Shown: in pieces, positions 1 through 6,541 of the stretch
How positions within the stretch are numbered: the first letter of the stretch is position 1
How the letters are laid out: every line of letters starts with the position of its first letter
DNA from: a virus
DNA: 45,056 nt
IMG/VR virus record: IMGVR_UViG_3300046804_004013
Coordinates: 1 to 45,056 of that record
Strand: one strand, 5' to 3'
Translations under genes and position numbers: made by a program
The notes under the pieces: model-generated
Databases searched by the model: none
Told to the model about the DNA's origin: nothing
The model's input: the letters and a program-made list of their open reading frames with translations, nothing else

Positions 1-285
1 ACAAGTTTGTCCAATAGTTGTTGGGCATTTCTCAATAAGCCACTTACCATTGTTACCCTTGAATGCGTGTGAATATACTTCTACGTAAGCCTCCTCTTCG
101 TGTCCTCCACCTCCTGGTAGAAAACGAATAATAAATTCGCTAGTTCCTGACTTGTTTAGTTTAGGAGTCCAGATTCGAGTATCATCCTCCGAACCGGAGC
201 CCTCTTCCATTTTATTGAACTTTTCAATAAGTTTATCAGTTAGGGAACCGAGCTTTGACTTCTTTTTGTAATCTGCGAATGACAT
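1..285 (-). CDS. 32: gp32 single-stranded DNA-binding protein, N-terminal part
   Basis: This is the first 95 codons of the T4 gp32 homologue; the rest lies beyond the left edge. gp32 coats single-stranded DNA during phage replication, recombination and repair. The visible part begins MSFADYKKKSKLGSL and continues through an acidic linker to RIWTPKLNKSGTSEFIIRF and a LPGGGG turn, then KGNNGKWLIEKCPTT. This matches the start of the T4 gp32 core (WKLKLDNAGNGQAVIRFLP and KKNGKWYIETC). The ATG is at 283-285. It sits downstream of gp59 and gp33, as in T4 (33-59-32), with a DUF1825 gene inserted in between. The gap 286-364 shows only a weak 5-bp inverted repeat (CTTGG/CCAAG) and no clear promoter. 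Confidence 0.9.
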   Translation of the reverse strand, partial: MSFADYKKKSKLGSLTDKLIEKFNKMEEGSGSEDDTRIWTPKLNKSGTSEFIIRFLPGGGGHEEEAYVEVYSHAFKGNNGKWLIEKCPTTIGQTC

Positions 286-364
286 AAAAATTTTAAATGC
301 GATGTTGCGATGTAGCTATGTAAGGTTTAGCTTATTTTACTTGGATTACCTAGCCAAGATTATT

Positions 365-700
365 TTAGGGCAATCCCAATGATTTTTCAATATCTTTGAT
401 TGGAATCTCTAACATCTCAAAGAAATCGTTCATAGATTGTCCTTCCTTTAGTCCCATCATTTGAGCCGATTCAAGAATTAAATCTTTTGTCTCTTGAGCT
501 TCTGGGTCGTCTGATAATGACATTCTAAAAAACAATAACTTTTGTTTTTCAATGAACTCACGAATTAATTTTAAATAATCTTTTTTTTCTTCTTCAGAAA
601 GATAAGGAATGTCAAATACTTTAGAGAAAATTTCTCTTTGCATTTTTTCTAATTCAATCATTGTATTCCGAACCATTTCGGAATTAAAAAAATCACTCAC
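365..700 (-). CDS. DUF1825-like cyanobacterial/cyanophage protein
   Basis: A 111-aa acidic, helix-rich protein. It resembles the DUF1825 family found in cyanobacteria and T4-like cyanophages: it begins with a DFFNSEMVRNTMIEL-like segment, followed by a KQKLLFFRMSLSDDPEA segment and ESAQMMGL. Its function is unknown. The start is GTG at 698-700, and the frame overlaps the end of gp59 by 8 nt, so translation is probably coupled. The next in-frame ATG would remove the conserved N-terminus, which supports the GTG. Its place between gp59 and gp32 suggests expression with the replication genes. No catalytic motif is visible. Confidence 0.75.
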   Translation of the reverse strand: MSDFFNSEMVRNTMIELEKMQREIFSKVFDIPYLSEEEKKDYLKLIREFIEKQKLLFFRMSLSDDPEAQETKDLILESAQMMGLKEGQSMNDFFEMLEIPIKDIEKSLGLP

Positions 701-1286
701 AAATTAACTCCTTGATTATTTTTGAATACTTGTTGATATCTATATTTAGTAGAGGTTCGTATTTTACGATTTTAAGTCTTAGCGCATCCCATAGGGGGTC
801 GTCCAAAATTCTATCATAGTTCCGAACGTAGCGCAACATCTTCTCAAAAATCACAAGAGTTTCAATTGAAAGATATTTCTGTAAGTATTTACGGATTAAA
901 ATAGAATGCTGAGAATCTTTACACTTTAATATTTCATTTAAATTATTTTGACTTAATAAATCAGAAACTTCATTTTTAAATATGTAAGATAAACTTTGAT
1001 TTCTTTTTAGCCAATTTAAGTAAATTTCTTCTCCATCTTTCATTAAGTCTGGTATGTAGACTTGCTGTGGATTTTCTGAATTTAAAAAATTTGAAATGAA
1101 AAAATCTTTAATTTCTTGTTCATTCTTTTTTCGGGATAGTCTTTCATAAAAATACCTATCATTTCTTTTATGAAAAGAAGTTAAAGATGCTTTTACTTTC
1201 CAATTGTATTTAATTACATCATAAGATTTTCTCGTAAAGTGTTGTTTAATCGCTAGAAAAACGCAAAAAACTTGGAATGGACTCAC
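693..1286 (-). CDS. 59: gp59 loader of gp41 DNA helicase
   Basis: A 197-aa homologue of T4 gp59 (217 aa), the protein that loads the replicative helicase gp41 onto gp32-coated forked DNA. Recognised by IKQHFTRKSYDVIKYNWKVK near the N-terminus (T4: MIKQHMNGKYDVIKYNW), KRNDRYFYERLSRK (T4: KRRDKYFFQKLSEK), FFISNFL, and a C-terminal DDPLWDALRLKIVKYEPLLN (T4: DNLVWNNYSIKLKAYRKILN). The start is GTG at 1284-1286, directly after the gp33 stop (TAAGTG), so it is probably read by coupling; no separate Shine-Dalgarno sequence is seen. The neighbours gp33 upstream and gp32 downstream match the T4 order. Confidence 0.9.
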   Translation of the reverse strand: MSPFQVFCVFLAIKQHFTRKSYDVIKYNWKVKASLTSFHKRNDRYFYERLSRKKNEQEIKDFFISNFLNSENPQQVYIPDLMKDGEEIYLNWLKRNQSLSYIFKNEVSDLLSQNNLNEILKCKDSQHSILIRKYLQKYLSIETLVIFEKMLRYVRNYDRILDDPLWDALRLKIVKYEPLLNIDINKYSKIIKELICE

Positions 1287-1547
1287 TTAAATTAATTTTT
1301 TTGATTTTGTCACTTTTTTGAGGAAATTAAGTTGTACTGCATCATTCTTAAGTTTTTCTTTTAGAGGTTTTGAGATTAATCTAGATATAGTTTCAATTTC
1401 AATTCCATTGTCTTCACAGTATTGAACAATGCCTTCAATGTAATTGCAACCATTGTCTCTTACATATCTTTCAATATCAAGAGAAAACCGGTCAGGTGAT
1501 AAAAATTTAGATTTAATTATCTTTTGAACTTCATCATCTATTTCCAT
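1287..1547 (-). CDS. 33: gp33 late-promoter co-activator
   Basis: An 86-aa protein in the position of T4 gene 33. T4 gp33 binds host RNA polymerase and links it to the gp45 sliding clamp, which activates late transcription together with gp55. Resemblance is by order and by the middle of the protein: RYVRDNGCNYIEGIVQYCEDNGIEIETISRLISKPLKEKLKNDA against T4 MVEEFGMSYLEATTAFLEENSIPETQFAKFI. The last residues LNFLKKVTKSKKLI are basic, not the acidic/hydrophobic clamp-binding tail of T4, so clamp contact is uncertain. It overlaps the exonuclease gene by 14 nt. The TATAAATA-type sites in this window would be its targets. Confidence 0.75.
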   Translation of the reverse strand: MEIDDEVQKIIKSKFLSPDRFSLDIERYVRDNGCNYIEGIVQYCEDNGIEIETISRLISKPLKEKLKNDAVQLNFLKKVTKSKKLI

Positions 1548-2214
1548 ATTTTGTATTTTCTTTTACGTAATGCTTTAAGTATTTTATCACTAGTTTCATA
1601 TATTTCAAAAGATCTCGTTCTTCATATACCGCTAATTCTCCATTTTCACAAGTCATAATAATAACTAATTTCTTTACACATAAACCTGTGATTTCGTGAA
1701 GCATCATTCCATATGCCATAGCCTGAACAAAATAATGTTCAATCCATTCTTTTTTCTTTGGATATTTTGATGTCTTATAATCAATAATTGATAACTCCCC
1801 ATCAAAATCAGCAATTGAATCTACAGTACCTGCAACTCCTAGTGTTTTACTGTATAACCCTAATTCCATTCCATAAAATTTATTAATTCTATGTAAAGCT
1901 GGCTTAGAAATCTCAAATAATTTATGTGAAATTTCTTGAACTTCAGGTAAAGGTTTATTTAAAGTATAGGCTTCAATTAAGGAATGTGTATCAGTACCTC
2001 TACTGGTAGCTAAAGATGTGATTCGATTTGCTTCTTCATCTCCAACTTTTAATCTCCATTTTTTAAAGATTTCTTGATTGTAGAAACTTGTAACCGAAGT
2101 AATTGAAACAAACTTTGTTTCTTCATCATCACCAGGGATGAAGTAATAACGAACTCCATCCCGATGAATTCTTTCTAGTTTAGGTAACTCTAAGAACTCG
2201 TGTATAAACTCCAT
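1534..2214 (-). CDS. PD-(D/E)XK (RecB/Cas4-like) exonuclease
   Basis: A 226-aa nuclease. The PD-(D/E)XK core is visible: RGTDTH at about residues 72-77, MELGLYS at 116-122, GVAGTVDSIADF at 126-137 with D132, and the catalytic IIDYKTSK at 143-150 with D145 and K147, then Q164 in the position of the RecB-family glutamine (motif QAxxY). Such exonucleases occur next to gp33 and phoH in T4-like cyanophages and are thought to act in phage recombination or host DNA degradation. The exact substrate cannot be read from the sequence. ATG at 2212-2214; the 3' end overlaps gp33 and the phoH stop lies 7 nt upstream. Confidence 0.82.
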   Translation of the reverse strand: MEFIHEFLELPKLERIHRDGVRYYFIPGDDEETKFVSITSVTSFYNQEIFKKWRLKVGDEEANRITSLATSRGTDTHSLIEAYTLNKPLPEVQEISHKLFEISKPALHRINKFYGMELGLYSKTLGVAGTVDSIADFDGELSIIDYKTSKYPKKKEWIEHYFVQAMAYGMMLHEITGLCVKKLVIIMTCENGELAVYEERDLLKYMKLVIKYLKHYVKENTKYGNR

Positions 2215-2221
2215 TATTAGG

Positions 2222-2980
2222 TCACAGATTTAATGATTCTTTTGCAACTAAAAACTCCTTAACAATTCCTGATCTTACAACATCTTCGATGCTGAATTCA
2301 ATAAGGTCGAAAGATGGCATTATTTTTAGAATTTTCATAAAGTCAATAATTCCATTTTTTTCACTTAGTTTTACTAAATCACTCTGAGTCGCATCTCCAC
2401 AGAACATAATTTTTGAATTTTCACCAACCCGAGTAATAATTGAACAACTTTCGTGGAAATTTAGGTTTTGAAACTCATCTACAATAATAATACAATTATC
2501 TAATGTAAGTCCTCTAATGAAAGAAGTATTGTAAAATTTAATTGTTTTTTGAAGTTTTAGATTACCATAAAGCATATCAAAATCAGCTTCAGAAGCTAAT
2601 TTAAACATATATTTTACCATATTTTTATATGGGATTTCAAAATATCCTTGCTTTTGAGATTCATCTCCTGGCATAAAACCAATTTCTCTTGTCTGTACTA
2701 GAGAGCGAACAATGTAAATTGTTTCGTATGGAGATGAAATATCTAAAACATCTTTCAGTGCATTATACAGGGTAATAAAAGTCTTACCAGTTCCACTACT
2801 TCCATATGCAATTATATTTTTATTTTTTGAATATGAATCAAATAATTTTTGTTGATTTTCTGTAAGAGGTTGGATATCAAGTAAAAAGTCTTGATTGATT
2901 GATTTCTTTCTCTTAGATTGAACTGTTTCGAATTCTTCTTTAATATTAAATTGACTTGTGACCTTTTTCCTTCTTGGCAT
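2222..2980 (-). CDS. phoH: PhoH-family P-loop ATPase
   Basis: A 252-aa PhoH-like protein, a widespread cyanophage gene. Walker A is GSSGTGKT at residues 60-67; Walker B is IIIVDEFQNL around 164-173, followed by RVGENSKIMFCGDATQSD, which matches the helicase-like sensor of PhoH. VRSLVQTREIGFMPGD is the conserved PhoH segment between them. ATP binding is well supported; the cellular role is unclear, since phosphate-starvation control does not hold for all phoH genes. The first 35 nt overlap the 3' end of an HNH endonuclease gene, which is unusual for this gene. Confidence 0.93.
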   Translation of the reverse strand: MPRRKKVTSQFNIKEEFETVQSKRKKSINQDFLLDIQPLTENQQKLFDSYSKNKNIIAYGSSGTGKTFITLYNALKDVLDISSPYETIYIVRSLVQTREIGFMPGDESQKQGYFEIPYKNMVKYMFKLASEADFDMLYGNLKLQKTIKFYNTSFIRGLTLDNCIIIVDEFQNLNFHESCSIITRVGENSKIMFCGDATQSDLVKLSEKNGIIDFMKILKIMPSFDLIEFSIEDVVRSGIVKEFLVAKESLNL

Positions 2981-3590
2981 TAATTTCTATGTTATAATTT
3001 TTTAAATGATTTGAGATTTTTAAAATATGTTCAGTGAATGAAGATATATCCATATCACTTTTCATATAATTACATTTTGTACAGCAAGGCACACAATTTT
3101 CTTTTTCATATGCCCCACTACTATCCATTCTATCAATCCCATTATAAGGAACTGGAACACCAACATATTTTCCTTTGCCTATATGTGGTTGTTTTATTTC
3201 AGGATCTGCTCCACAATAGTAACATTTTTTTTGAACAATTTCAAGATGTTCTTCTCTTGTTAAGTTAAACTCTATATTTCTAGATTTTGCTCCTGACTGA
3301 TACCGTTCATAAATGTATCTATATACACTTTCTGGTTTTCGTCTAGATTGAGCATTCATTCCATTTACAAAACTTTTAGTACATCCACAACTTTTTCTAG
3401 ATTGTTTTTTATTATTACTAAAAAGAGAATCGACTCTCACTAAAAGTTCTTTACCACATTTACATTTACATAAAACTGTTCTCCTTTTTCTCCCAGATGC
3501 TTCTACTATTGATATGGATTTATTATCCATGACAATAAGATTACCAAAAATATCTCCAATTTTTAATTCAAGTTTTCTTTTTTTAGTCAT
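2946..3590 (-). CDS. HNH homing-type endonuclease overlapping phoH
   Basis: A 214-aa protein with two zinc-binding modules. The N-terminal part has CKCKCGKELLVRVDSL and SRKSCGC (residues 41-70), the Cys-rich DNA-binding module often seen before phage HNH domains. The C-terminal part has CYYCG (123-127), NGIDRMDSSGAY (150-161) and NCVPCCTKCNYMKSD (165-179), i.e. an HNH/zinc domain with D153, N165 and N174 and two Cys pairs. Such free-standing genes spread by cutting phage genomes that lack them. It has its own late promoter 31 nt upstream (3621-3628), and its last 35 nt lie inside the start of phoH in another frame. Basic and Lys-rich, unlike the acidic neighbours. Confidence 0.85.
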   Translation of the reverse strand: MTKKRKLELKIGDIFGNLIVMDNKSISIVEASGRKRRTVLCKCKCGKELLVRVDSLFSNNKKQSRKSCGCTKSFVNGMNAQSRRKPESVYRYIYERYQSGAKSRNIEFNLTREEHLEIVQKKCYYCGADPEIKQPHIGKGKYVGVPVPYNGIDRMDSSGAYEKENCVPCCTKCNYMKSDMDISSFTEHILKISNHLKNYNIEINAKKEKGHKSI

Positions 3591-3620
3591 AATCCAAGTT
3601 GGAATACCATTTATAAATAT

Positions 3621-3628
3621 TATTTATA
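3621..3628 (-). promoter_or_regulatory. T4-type late promoter
   Basis: An exact TATAAATA on the minus strand, 31 nt upstream of the HNH gene, overlapping the stop of the gene before it. The plus strand also carries TATAAATA at 3612-3619, so the site is nearly palindromic. T4 late promoters consist of just this -10 element recognised by gp55. Confidence 0.65.
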
Positions 3629-3863
3629 TAGGTTTTACATTTGATTTTGGAGCTTTACTTGCTTTTAATAATACATCGTTCCAACCTGGATGTTTAGATG
3701 CCAGTTTATTTTTCCATTCACCCACTTCACCAACATTCATTTGAGTAGGAATGAGTGGTTTAAGAAAAGGATTTTCTTTGAGAAATGGTTCTTTTTCTGC
3801 CATAAGCATCCACTTCTCAAAAATTTCACCAGTTTCTGTATTTTCAAATCTATACGTTGGCAA
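3624..3863 (-). CDS. FmdB-like small protein without zinc cysteines
   Basis: A 79-aa protein that begins MPTYRFENTETGEIFEKWM. This copies the start of the FmdB/zinc-ribbon family (MPTYEY...) but has no cysteine, so it cannot form the usual zinc ribbon. The start is TTG at 3861-3863; it is chosen because GGAGG lies at 3871-3875 with 7 nt spacing and because the MPTY start is conserved in the family. The C-terminal half (HPGWNDVLLKASKAPKSN) is typical of cyanophage versions. Function unknown. A late-type promoter lies 26 nt upstream. Confidence 0.7.
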   Translation of the reverse strand: MPTYRFENTETGEIFEKWMLMAEKEPFLKENPFLKPLIPTQMNVGEVGEWKNKLASKHPGWNDVLLKASKAPKSNVKPI

Positions 3864-3888
3864 ATTTAACCTCCATTAAATCTATGAA

Positions 3889-3896
3889 TATTTATT
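3889..3896 (-). promoter_or_regulatory. late-type promoter (AATAAATA)
   Basis: AATAAATA on the minus strand, one mismatch from TATAAATA, 26 nt upstream of the TTG-started FmdB-like gene and overlapping the stop of the preceding 52-aa gene. Confidence 0.4.
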
Positions 3897-4050
3897 CTAA
3901 TGTAATAGACGGTGCATCATCACACTCAATACAGTCTATACACTCATCAAGATTTGGATTCTTATTCAAGAAGTCCTGAAATTCATCTTCAGTGAGGAGG
4001 ATTTTAAATATATGGCCATTAGAATGGTCTTTGATGCACCAACTTTTCAT
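3892..4050 (-). CDS. small acidic protein (52 aa)
   Basis: A short ORF, ATG at 4048-4050, stop at 3892-3894. The product begins MKSWCIKDHSNGHIFKILL and ends with a Cys/Asp-rich tail (DECIDCIECDD). It starts 5 nt after the thyX stop, so it is probably translated with thyX. Not recognised. The three clustered cysteines near the C-terminus could bind metal or form disulfides, but no known motif is complete. Confidence 0.6.
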   Translation of the reverse strand: MKSWCIKDHSNGHIFKILLTEDEFQDFLNKNPNLDECIDCIECDDAPSITLE

Positions 4051-4055
4051 AGGTT

Positions 4056-4808
4056 TCAAGGGGATAACTTTGCTCTATGTAGACGTTTAGTTGAATAGTA
4101 ATTCCATACATTCGGTGCCCAACGTTCAAGATGAGGTGCAATTTGTTCGCAAAGTGCTTGAATCTCTAGCTGAGCATCCATCTTTGCTCTTAGATCTAGT
4201 AGATGAAGAACCGAACGTAAATTAAAAGACACTACGAAATTCTGACGAATTGCTTGAGCTAGGTAGTCCCGAATATGTTCTTCACACATTCCTTTTTCAT
4301 ATTTCACCGCATAACGTTTGCAGCCTTCCAGAATCCAGTTTAACTCATCTTCATAATCTTCTTGAGTCCAATCATATTTCTTACCATAGCGGTTGACATA
4401 AAATCCAGGAGGTCGAACATAGAATACATCCTCTGGTTTCAGTTCTCCACTTGCAACTTTGACAACTCTTTTGCCAGTATAGCGTTGAGATTGAACATCA
4501 AACGTCACTCCAACCCTATGCGTCCTTGCTTGGACCATTACGTTGTGAACGTACCCAGACACTGAGAACGTGATACCAGGGTGCTCCAGAGGTCCCCAGT
4601 GCCCTTTGTCGTTACTCAGGAGGCGCTCCACAATCCATTGACCACAATCTGCTCGATTGGGAATCTGTTGCAGATGAATAGGAGTTTCTGAGTAGTCACA
4701 TTTAGCTGCTTGATAAATTACCTGTTCTGGAATTGGATAACATTGAAGCATTACTACTTCAAGGTTTTTATCAAGTTCCAGTAGGTCTTTTGCTGTAATT
4801 GGCTTCAT
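4056..4808 (-). CDS. thyX: flavin-dependent thymidylate synthase ThyX
   Basis: A 250-aa ThyX. It makes dTMP from dUMP using FAD and methylene-tetrahydrofolate, supplying thymidylate for phage DNA. The ThyX signature appears as RTHRVGVTFDVQSQRY at residues 95-110 (H97, R98, S107, R109). Other family landmarks are LEHPGITFSV (74-83), the QAIRQNFVVSFNLRSVLHLLDLR segment, and the C-terminal EIQALCEQIAPHLERWAPNVW. Length is in the family range (about 220-250 aa). The ATG at 4806-4808 begins MKPITAKDL. Two 52-aa genes flank it closely. Common in cyanophages next to phoH and gp32-region genes. Confidence 0.95.
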   Translation of the reverse strand: MKPITAKDLLELDKNLEVVMLQCYPIPEQVIYQAAKCDYSETPIHLQQIPNRADCGQWIVERLLSNDKGHWGPLEHPGITFSVSGYVHNVMVQARTHRVGVTFDVQSQRYTGKRVVKVASGELKPEDVFYVRPPGFYVNRYGKKYDWTQEDYEDELNWILEGCKRYAVKYEKGMCEEHIRDYLAQAIRQNFVVSFNLRSVLHLLDLRAKMDAQLEIQALCEQIAPHLERWAPNVWNYYSTKRLHRAKLSP

Positions 4809-4819
4809 AATTTTAAATT

Positions 4820-4978
4820 TCAGATTTTATAAGGTAGGTCTTCATAATGAGTAAGAAATTTACATACTTCTTGATATTTTACAATTTCATCATCGTAGTC
4901 ATCTTTGAGTTCTTCTTTTAAGCAACTTATTAGTGATTCAATATTTCGAATGATTAATTCAATTCTTTGTTTACTCAT
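4820..4978 (-). CDS. small helical protein (52 aa)
   Basis: ATG at 4976-4978, stop at 4820-4822, 11 nt before thyX. The product begins MSKQRIELIIRNIESLISCL, then KEELKDDYDDEIVKYQEVCK, and ends DLPYKI. It is a highly charged helix with two cysteines and no known motif. Not recognised. It follows a strong terminator at 5011-5044, so it and thyX probably have their own promoter, which is not evident. Confidence 0.55.
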   Translation of the reverse strand: MSKQRIELIIRNIESLISCLKEELKDDYDDEIVKYQEVCKFLTHYEDLPYKI

Positions 4979-5010
4979 TTGTTGTTTAACTCGACTTTTA
5001 CAATTTAAAC

Positions 5011-5044
5011 AAAAAAGGAGGGAATGTCAAGATTCCCTCCTTTT
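5011..5044 (-). terminator. rho-independent terminator after the riboswitch operon
   Basis: A 13-bp perfect stem (5013-5025 with 5032-5044, containing GGAGGGAAT/ATTCCCTCC) and a 6-nt loop. On the minus strand it is followed by TTTTTTGTTT. It ends the two-peptide operon controlled by the glutamine riboswitch. Confidence 0.85.
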
Positions 5045-5079
5045 GAAGAATTTATTTTTAATAAAATCTAAAGTTTATT

Positions 5080-5181
5080 TCAGGCAATCTGTGGTTTCTT
5101 TGCCATTTGAATTTGAGCTACTTGCAATTTCTTTGTCTTTAGATTTTTATCTTTAAGATATCGAACAAAAGCAACTTTCAT
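5080..5181 (-). CDS. 33-aa basic peptide
   Basis: ATG at 5179-5181, overlapping the stop of the 43-aa gene by one base (TGATG). GGAGG lies just upstream. The product is basic: it begins MKVAFVRYLKDKNLKTKK and ends QMAKKPQIA. Not recognised. It is the second gene of the riboswitch-controlled unit and lies directly before the terminator. Confidence 0.55.
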   Translation of the reverse strand: MKVAFVRYLKDKNLKTKKLQVAQIQMAKKPQIA

Positions 5182-5312
5182 CACTTACCCTCCTTTACGA
5201 ATTTAACTCCACGATATGCTTCATTATATTGTTGAGGTTCTTGTTGAACTTGATGTTGTTGTCTACGAATCTCAGTATCGTATTCAACTCCACGATAAAC
5301 AACTTTTGCCAT
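5181..5312 (-). CDS. 43-aa DUF4278-like peptide under riboswitch control
   Basis: ATG at 5310-5312, Shine-Dalgarno TAAAGGAG at 5320-5327. The product begins MAKVVYRGVEYDTEIRRQQ, has a Gln-rich middle, and repeats the motif near its end (AYRGVKFVKEGK). The YRGVxYD motif is that of DUF4278 proteins of cyanobacteria and cyanophages. Genes downstream of downstream-peptide glutamine riboswitches are typically tiny proteins of this sort. Function unknown; a role in nitrogen metabolism or in adjusting host glutamine use is inferred from the riboswitch only. Confidence 0.75.
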   Translation of the reverse strand: MAKVVYRGVEYDTEIRRQQHQVQQEPQQYNEAYRGVKFVKEGK

Positions 5313-5319
5313 TAGACTG

Positions 5320-5390
5320 CTCCTTTACTAGATGAGTAAATTCGCGTTGCTTCTCCTAAAGGATACTTCCGCTGGTGCGACCAGTCAACG
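5320..5390 (-). promoter_or_regulatory. glutamine riboswitch, downstream-peptide class
   Basis: On the minus strand the RNA folds as P1 CGUUG (5390-5386) with CAACG (5349-5345); P2 CUGG/CCAG with loop UCGCA; the conserved CGGAAGUA; then P3 UCC-UUUA-GGA; and GAAGCAACGCG at the 3' side. This is the glnA/downstream-peptide glutamine aptamer. The P3 strand and loop UCCUUUA (5363-5357) are perfectly complementary to UAAAGGA (5327-5321), which is the Shine-Dalgarno of the 43-aa gene. Ligand binding should therefore hide the ribosome site, giving an OFF switch. The known class has such a pseudoknot. The hairpin UUUACU/AGUAAA (5342-5337 with 5330-5325) would compete with it. Confidence 0.85.
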
Positions 5391-5415
5391 ATGATGGAAT
5401 TTTAATCCACCTTTG

Positions 5416-5423
5416 TATTTATG
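5416..5423 (-). promoter_or_regulatory. late-type promoter (CATAAATA)
   Basis: CATAAATA, one mismatch from the late consensus, 26 nt upstream of the riboswitch P1. Transcription would start about 6 nt later, so the aptamer would lie near the 5' end of the RNA. The AT-rich stretch 5424-5485 holds the repeated word AAATCTGTATCAAT and no gene. Confidence 0.4.
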
Positions 5424-5485
5424 TCAAATCTGTATCAATTTATACAAATCTGTATCAATATGATACTATAAATTATTAAGTTTTG

Positions 5486-5641
5486 TTAACTGAATCCTTT
5501 ACTATTTTCTTCTTGTTTTTGAAGGATAATTTGATTTATTTTTCTGAGTTCTTTTTTCAGATGATGTAATTCATCATTTGTATATAAAAAATCTTTGTTT
5601 AATGCTTCTTTAATTAATCCCGCTAGCTTTTTTTCTCTCAT
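5486..5641 (-). CDS. small helical protein (51 aa)
   Basis: ATG at 5639-5641, overlapping the stop of the 84-aa gene (ATGA). The product begins MREKKLAGLIKEALNK and continues LHHLKKELRKINQIILQKQ, a Lys/Glu-rich amphipathic helix that could form a coiled coil. Not recognised. Coupled translation with the upstream gene is likely. Confidence 0.55.
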   Translation of the reverse strand: MREKKLAGLIKEALNKDFLYTNDELHHLKKELRKINQIILQKQEENSKGFS

Positions 5642-5892
5642 CTTTTTTTCTTTTTAGAATCCTTTGATGTATATCCATATGTCTTTGGATTGACCGTACC
5701 ATTTGTCCATTTAATGGCTTTTATTTGATACTTTTTATCGTAGTAATGGTCAAATACCTCAACCTGAGTACCAGAGCGTACTACATCATAGCATAATTTA
5801 TCTTCATTTAAATAAGATACTAAAAATGTATCAAGAGGTAATGCCTTATCTTTTGCAATTTCAGGATCACAATCTTCGTGTAGTATAATCAA
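5638..5892 (-). CDS. conserved-looking phage protein (84 aa)
   Basis: An 84-aa protein that begins MIILHEDCDPEIAKDKAL. The middle (YDVVRSGTQVEVFDHYYD, then IKAIKWTNGTVNPKTYGY) looks like a small β-rich fold, and the tail is poly-Lys (SKDSKKKKR). I do not recognise a named family. A GGAGG-like site at 5900-5904 (CCTCC on +) supports the ATG at 5890-5892. It is the gene after the 196-aa protein and is coupled to the 51-aa gene. Confidence 0.6.
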   Translation of the reverse strand: MIILHEDCDPEIAKDKALPLDTFLVSYLNEDKLCYDVVRSGTQVEVFDHYYDKKYQIKAIKWTNGTVNPKTYGYTSKDSKKKKR

Positions 5893-5907
5893 TTTAATAA
5901 ACCTCCA

Positions 5908-6498
5908 TTATCGATTTCCCCATTGAATATCGGGATAAGCTTCGCTTACAATTTCTTTAGTGATTTTATACTTAGACTGAAGTTTTTTATCTTTAACCAG
6001 ACAGATAATTTCAGCTTCAAGCGGATGAAGTCCTTCAATCATTTGAATAAACATATTCTCACGACGTAATGAACTTAGATTTGAATTTCCAGGAGCACCA
6101 GATGAAGACTTTACAAAGTTAATCAACTTTGTATATTCATTCCTCAATGTAGTATGACCAGTTCTAATTTTTTCAGTGTAACTTACAGAATTGTTCTTGT
6201 AAGCATCCATTTTTTCCACTTCTTTTTGGATCCTGTCTGATACTGAACCCGTTTTTACAAGGTCTTCACTTACAGTGGAATAAGGAACCTCTCCTTCTGG
6301 TAGCATTGATAAAACATTATCATCAAAATTCCAAATAAAAATGGACTTCAATGAATCGTGTTCATATGTTTTTAATACTTCAACTTTTTTTGCTTTTGAC
6401 CTTTGCTTGTCTACTAAGAGTAAAATTTCAAATACAAAAGGATTATTTGGTAATTTCTCAATCTTTTGTTCTTTGGTATTTTCAATAGTTGTTGTCAT
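5908..6498 (-). CDS. T4-like conserved protein, DUF6433-like
   Basis: A 196-aa protein. Landmarks are NNPFVFEILLLVDKQRSKAKK near residues 18-38, LKSIFIWNFDDNVLSMLPEG around 50-69, and a C-terminal PLEAEIICLVKDKKLQSKYKIT with QWGNR at the end. These resemble the DUF6433 family of T4-like phages (assigned from memory, not searched). Function unknown. A late-type promoter (CATAAATA, 6527-6534) lies 29 nt upstream, so it is probably a late gene. Confidence 0.6.
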   Translation of the reverse strand: MTTTIENTKEQKIEKLPNNPFVFEILLLVDKQRSKAKKVEVLKTYEHDSLKSIFIWNFDDNVLSMLPEGEVPYSTVSEDLVKTGSVSDRIQKEVEKMDAYKNNSVSYTEKIRTGHTTLRNEYTKLINFVKSSSGAPGNSNLSSLRRENMFIQMIEGLHPLEAEIICLVKDKKLQSKYKITKEIVSEAYPDIQWGNR

Positions 6499-6526
6499 AT
6501 AATTGTTATGAATAATAATGTCAAGG

Positions 6527-6534
6527 TATTTATG
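6527..6534 (-). promoter_or_regulatory. late-type promoter (CATAAATA)
   Basis: CATAAATA, one mismatch from TATAAATA, 29 nt upstream of the 196-aa gene start. It lies in the short gap after the membrane protein gene. Confidence 0.45.
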
Positions 6535-6541
6535 ATTTTAA

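Noticed and set aside
286-364. A possible hairpin CTTGG/CCAAG before gp32 as a terminator or translational control site
   Set aside because: The stem is only 5 bp, with no T-run and no clear pseudoknot.
5312-5390. A cloverleaf-like set of hairpins closed by GACTG/CAGTC, suggesting a tRNA
   Set aside because: There is no T-loop word or anticodon arm of proper size; the conserved words are those of the glutamine aptamer.
5312-5395. An open frame reading DWSHQRKYPLGEATRIYSSS just before the 43-aa gene, ending TAATG
   Set aside because: It has no usable start codon, and the stretch is fully explained as a glutamine riboswitch with P1, P2, P3 and a pseudoknot.
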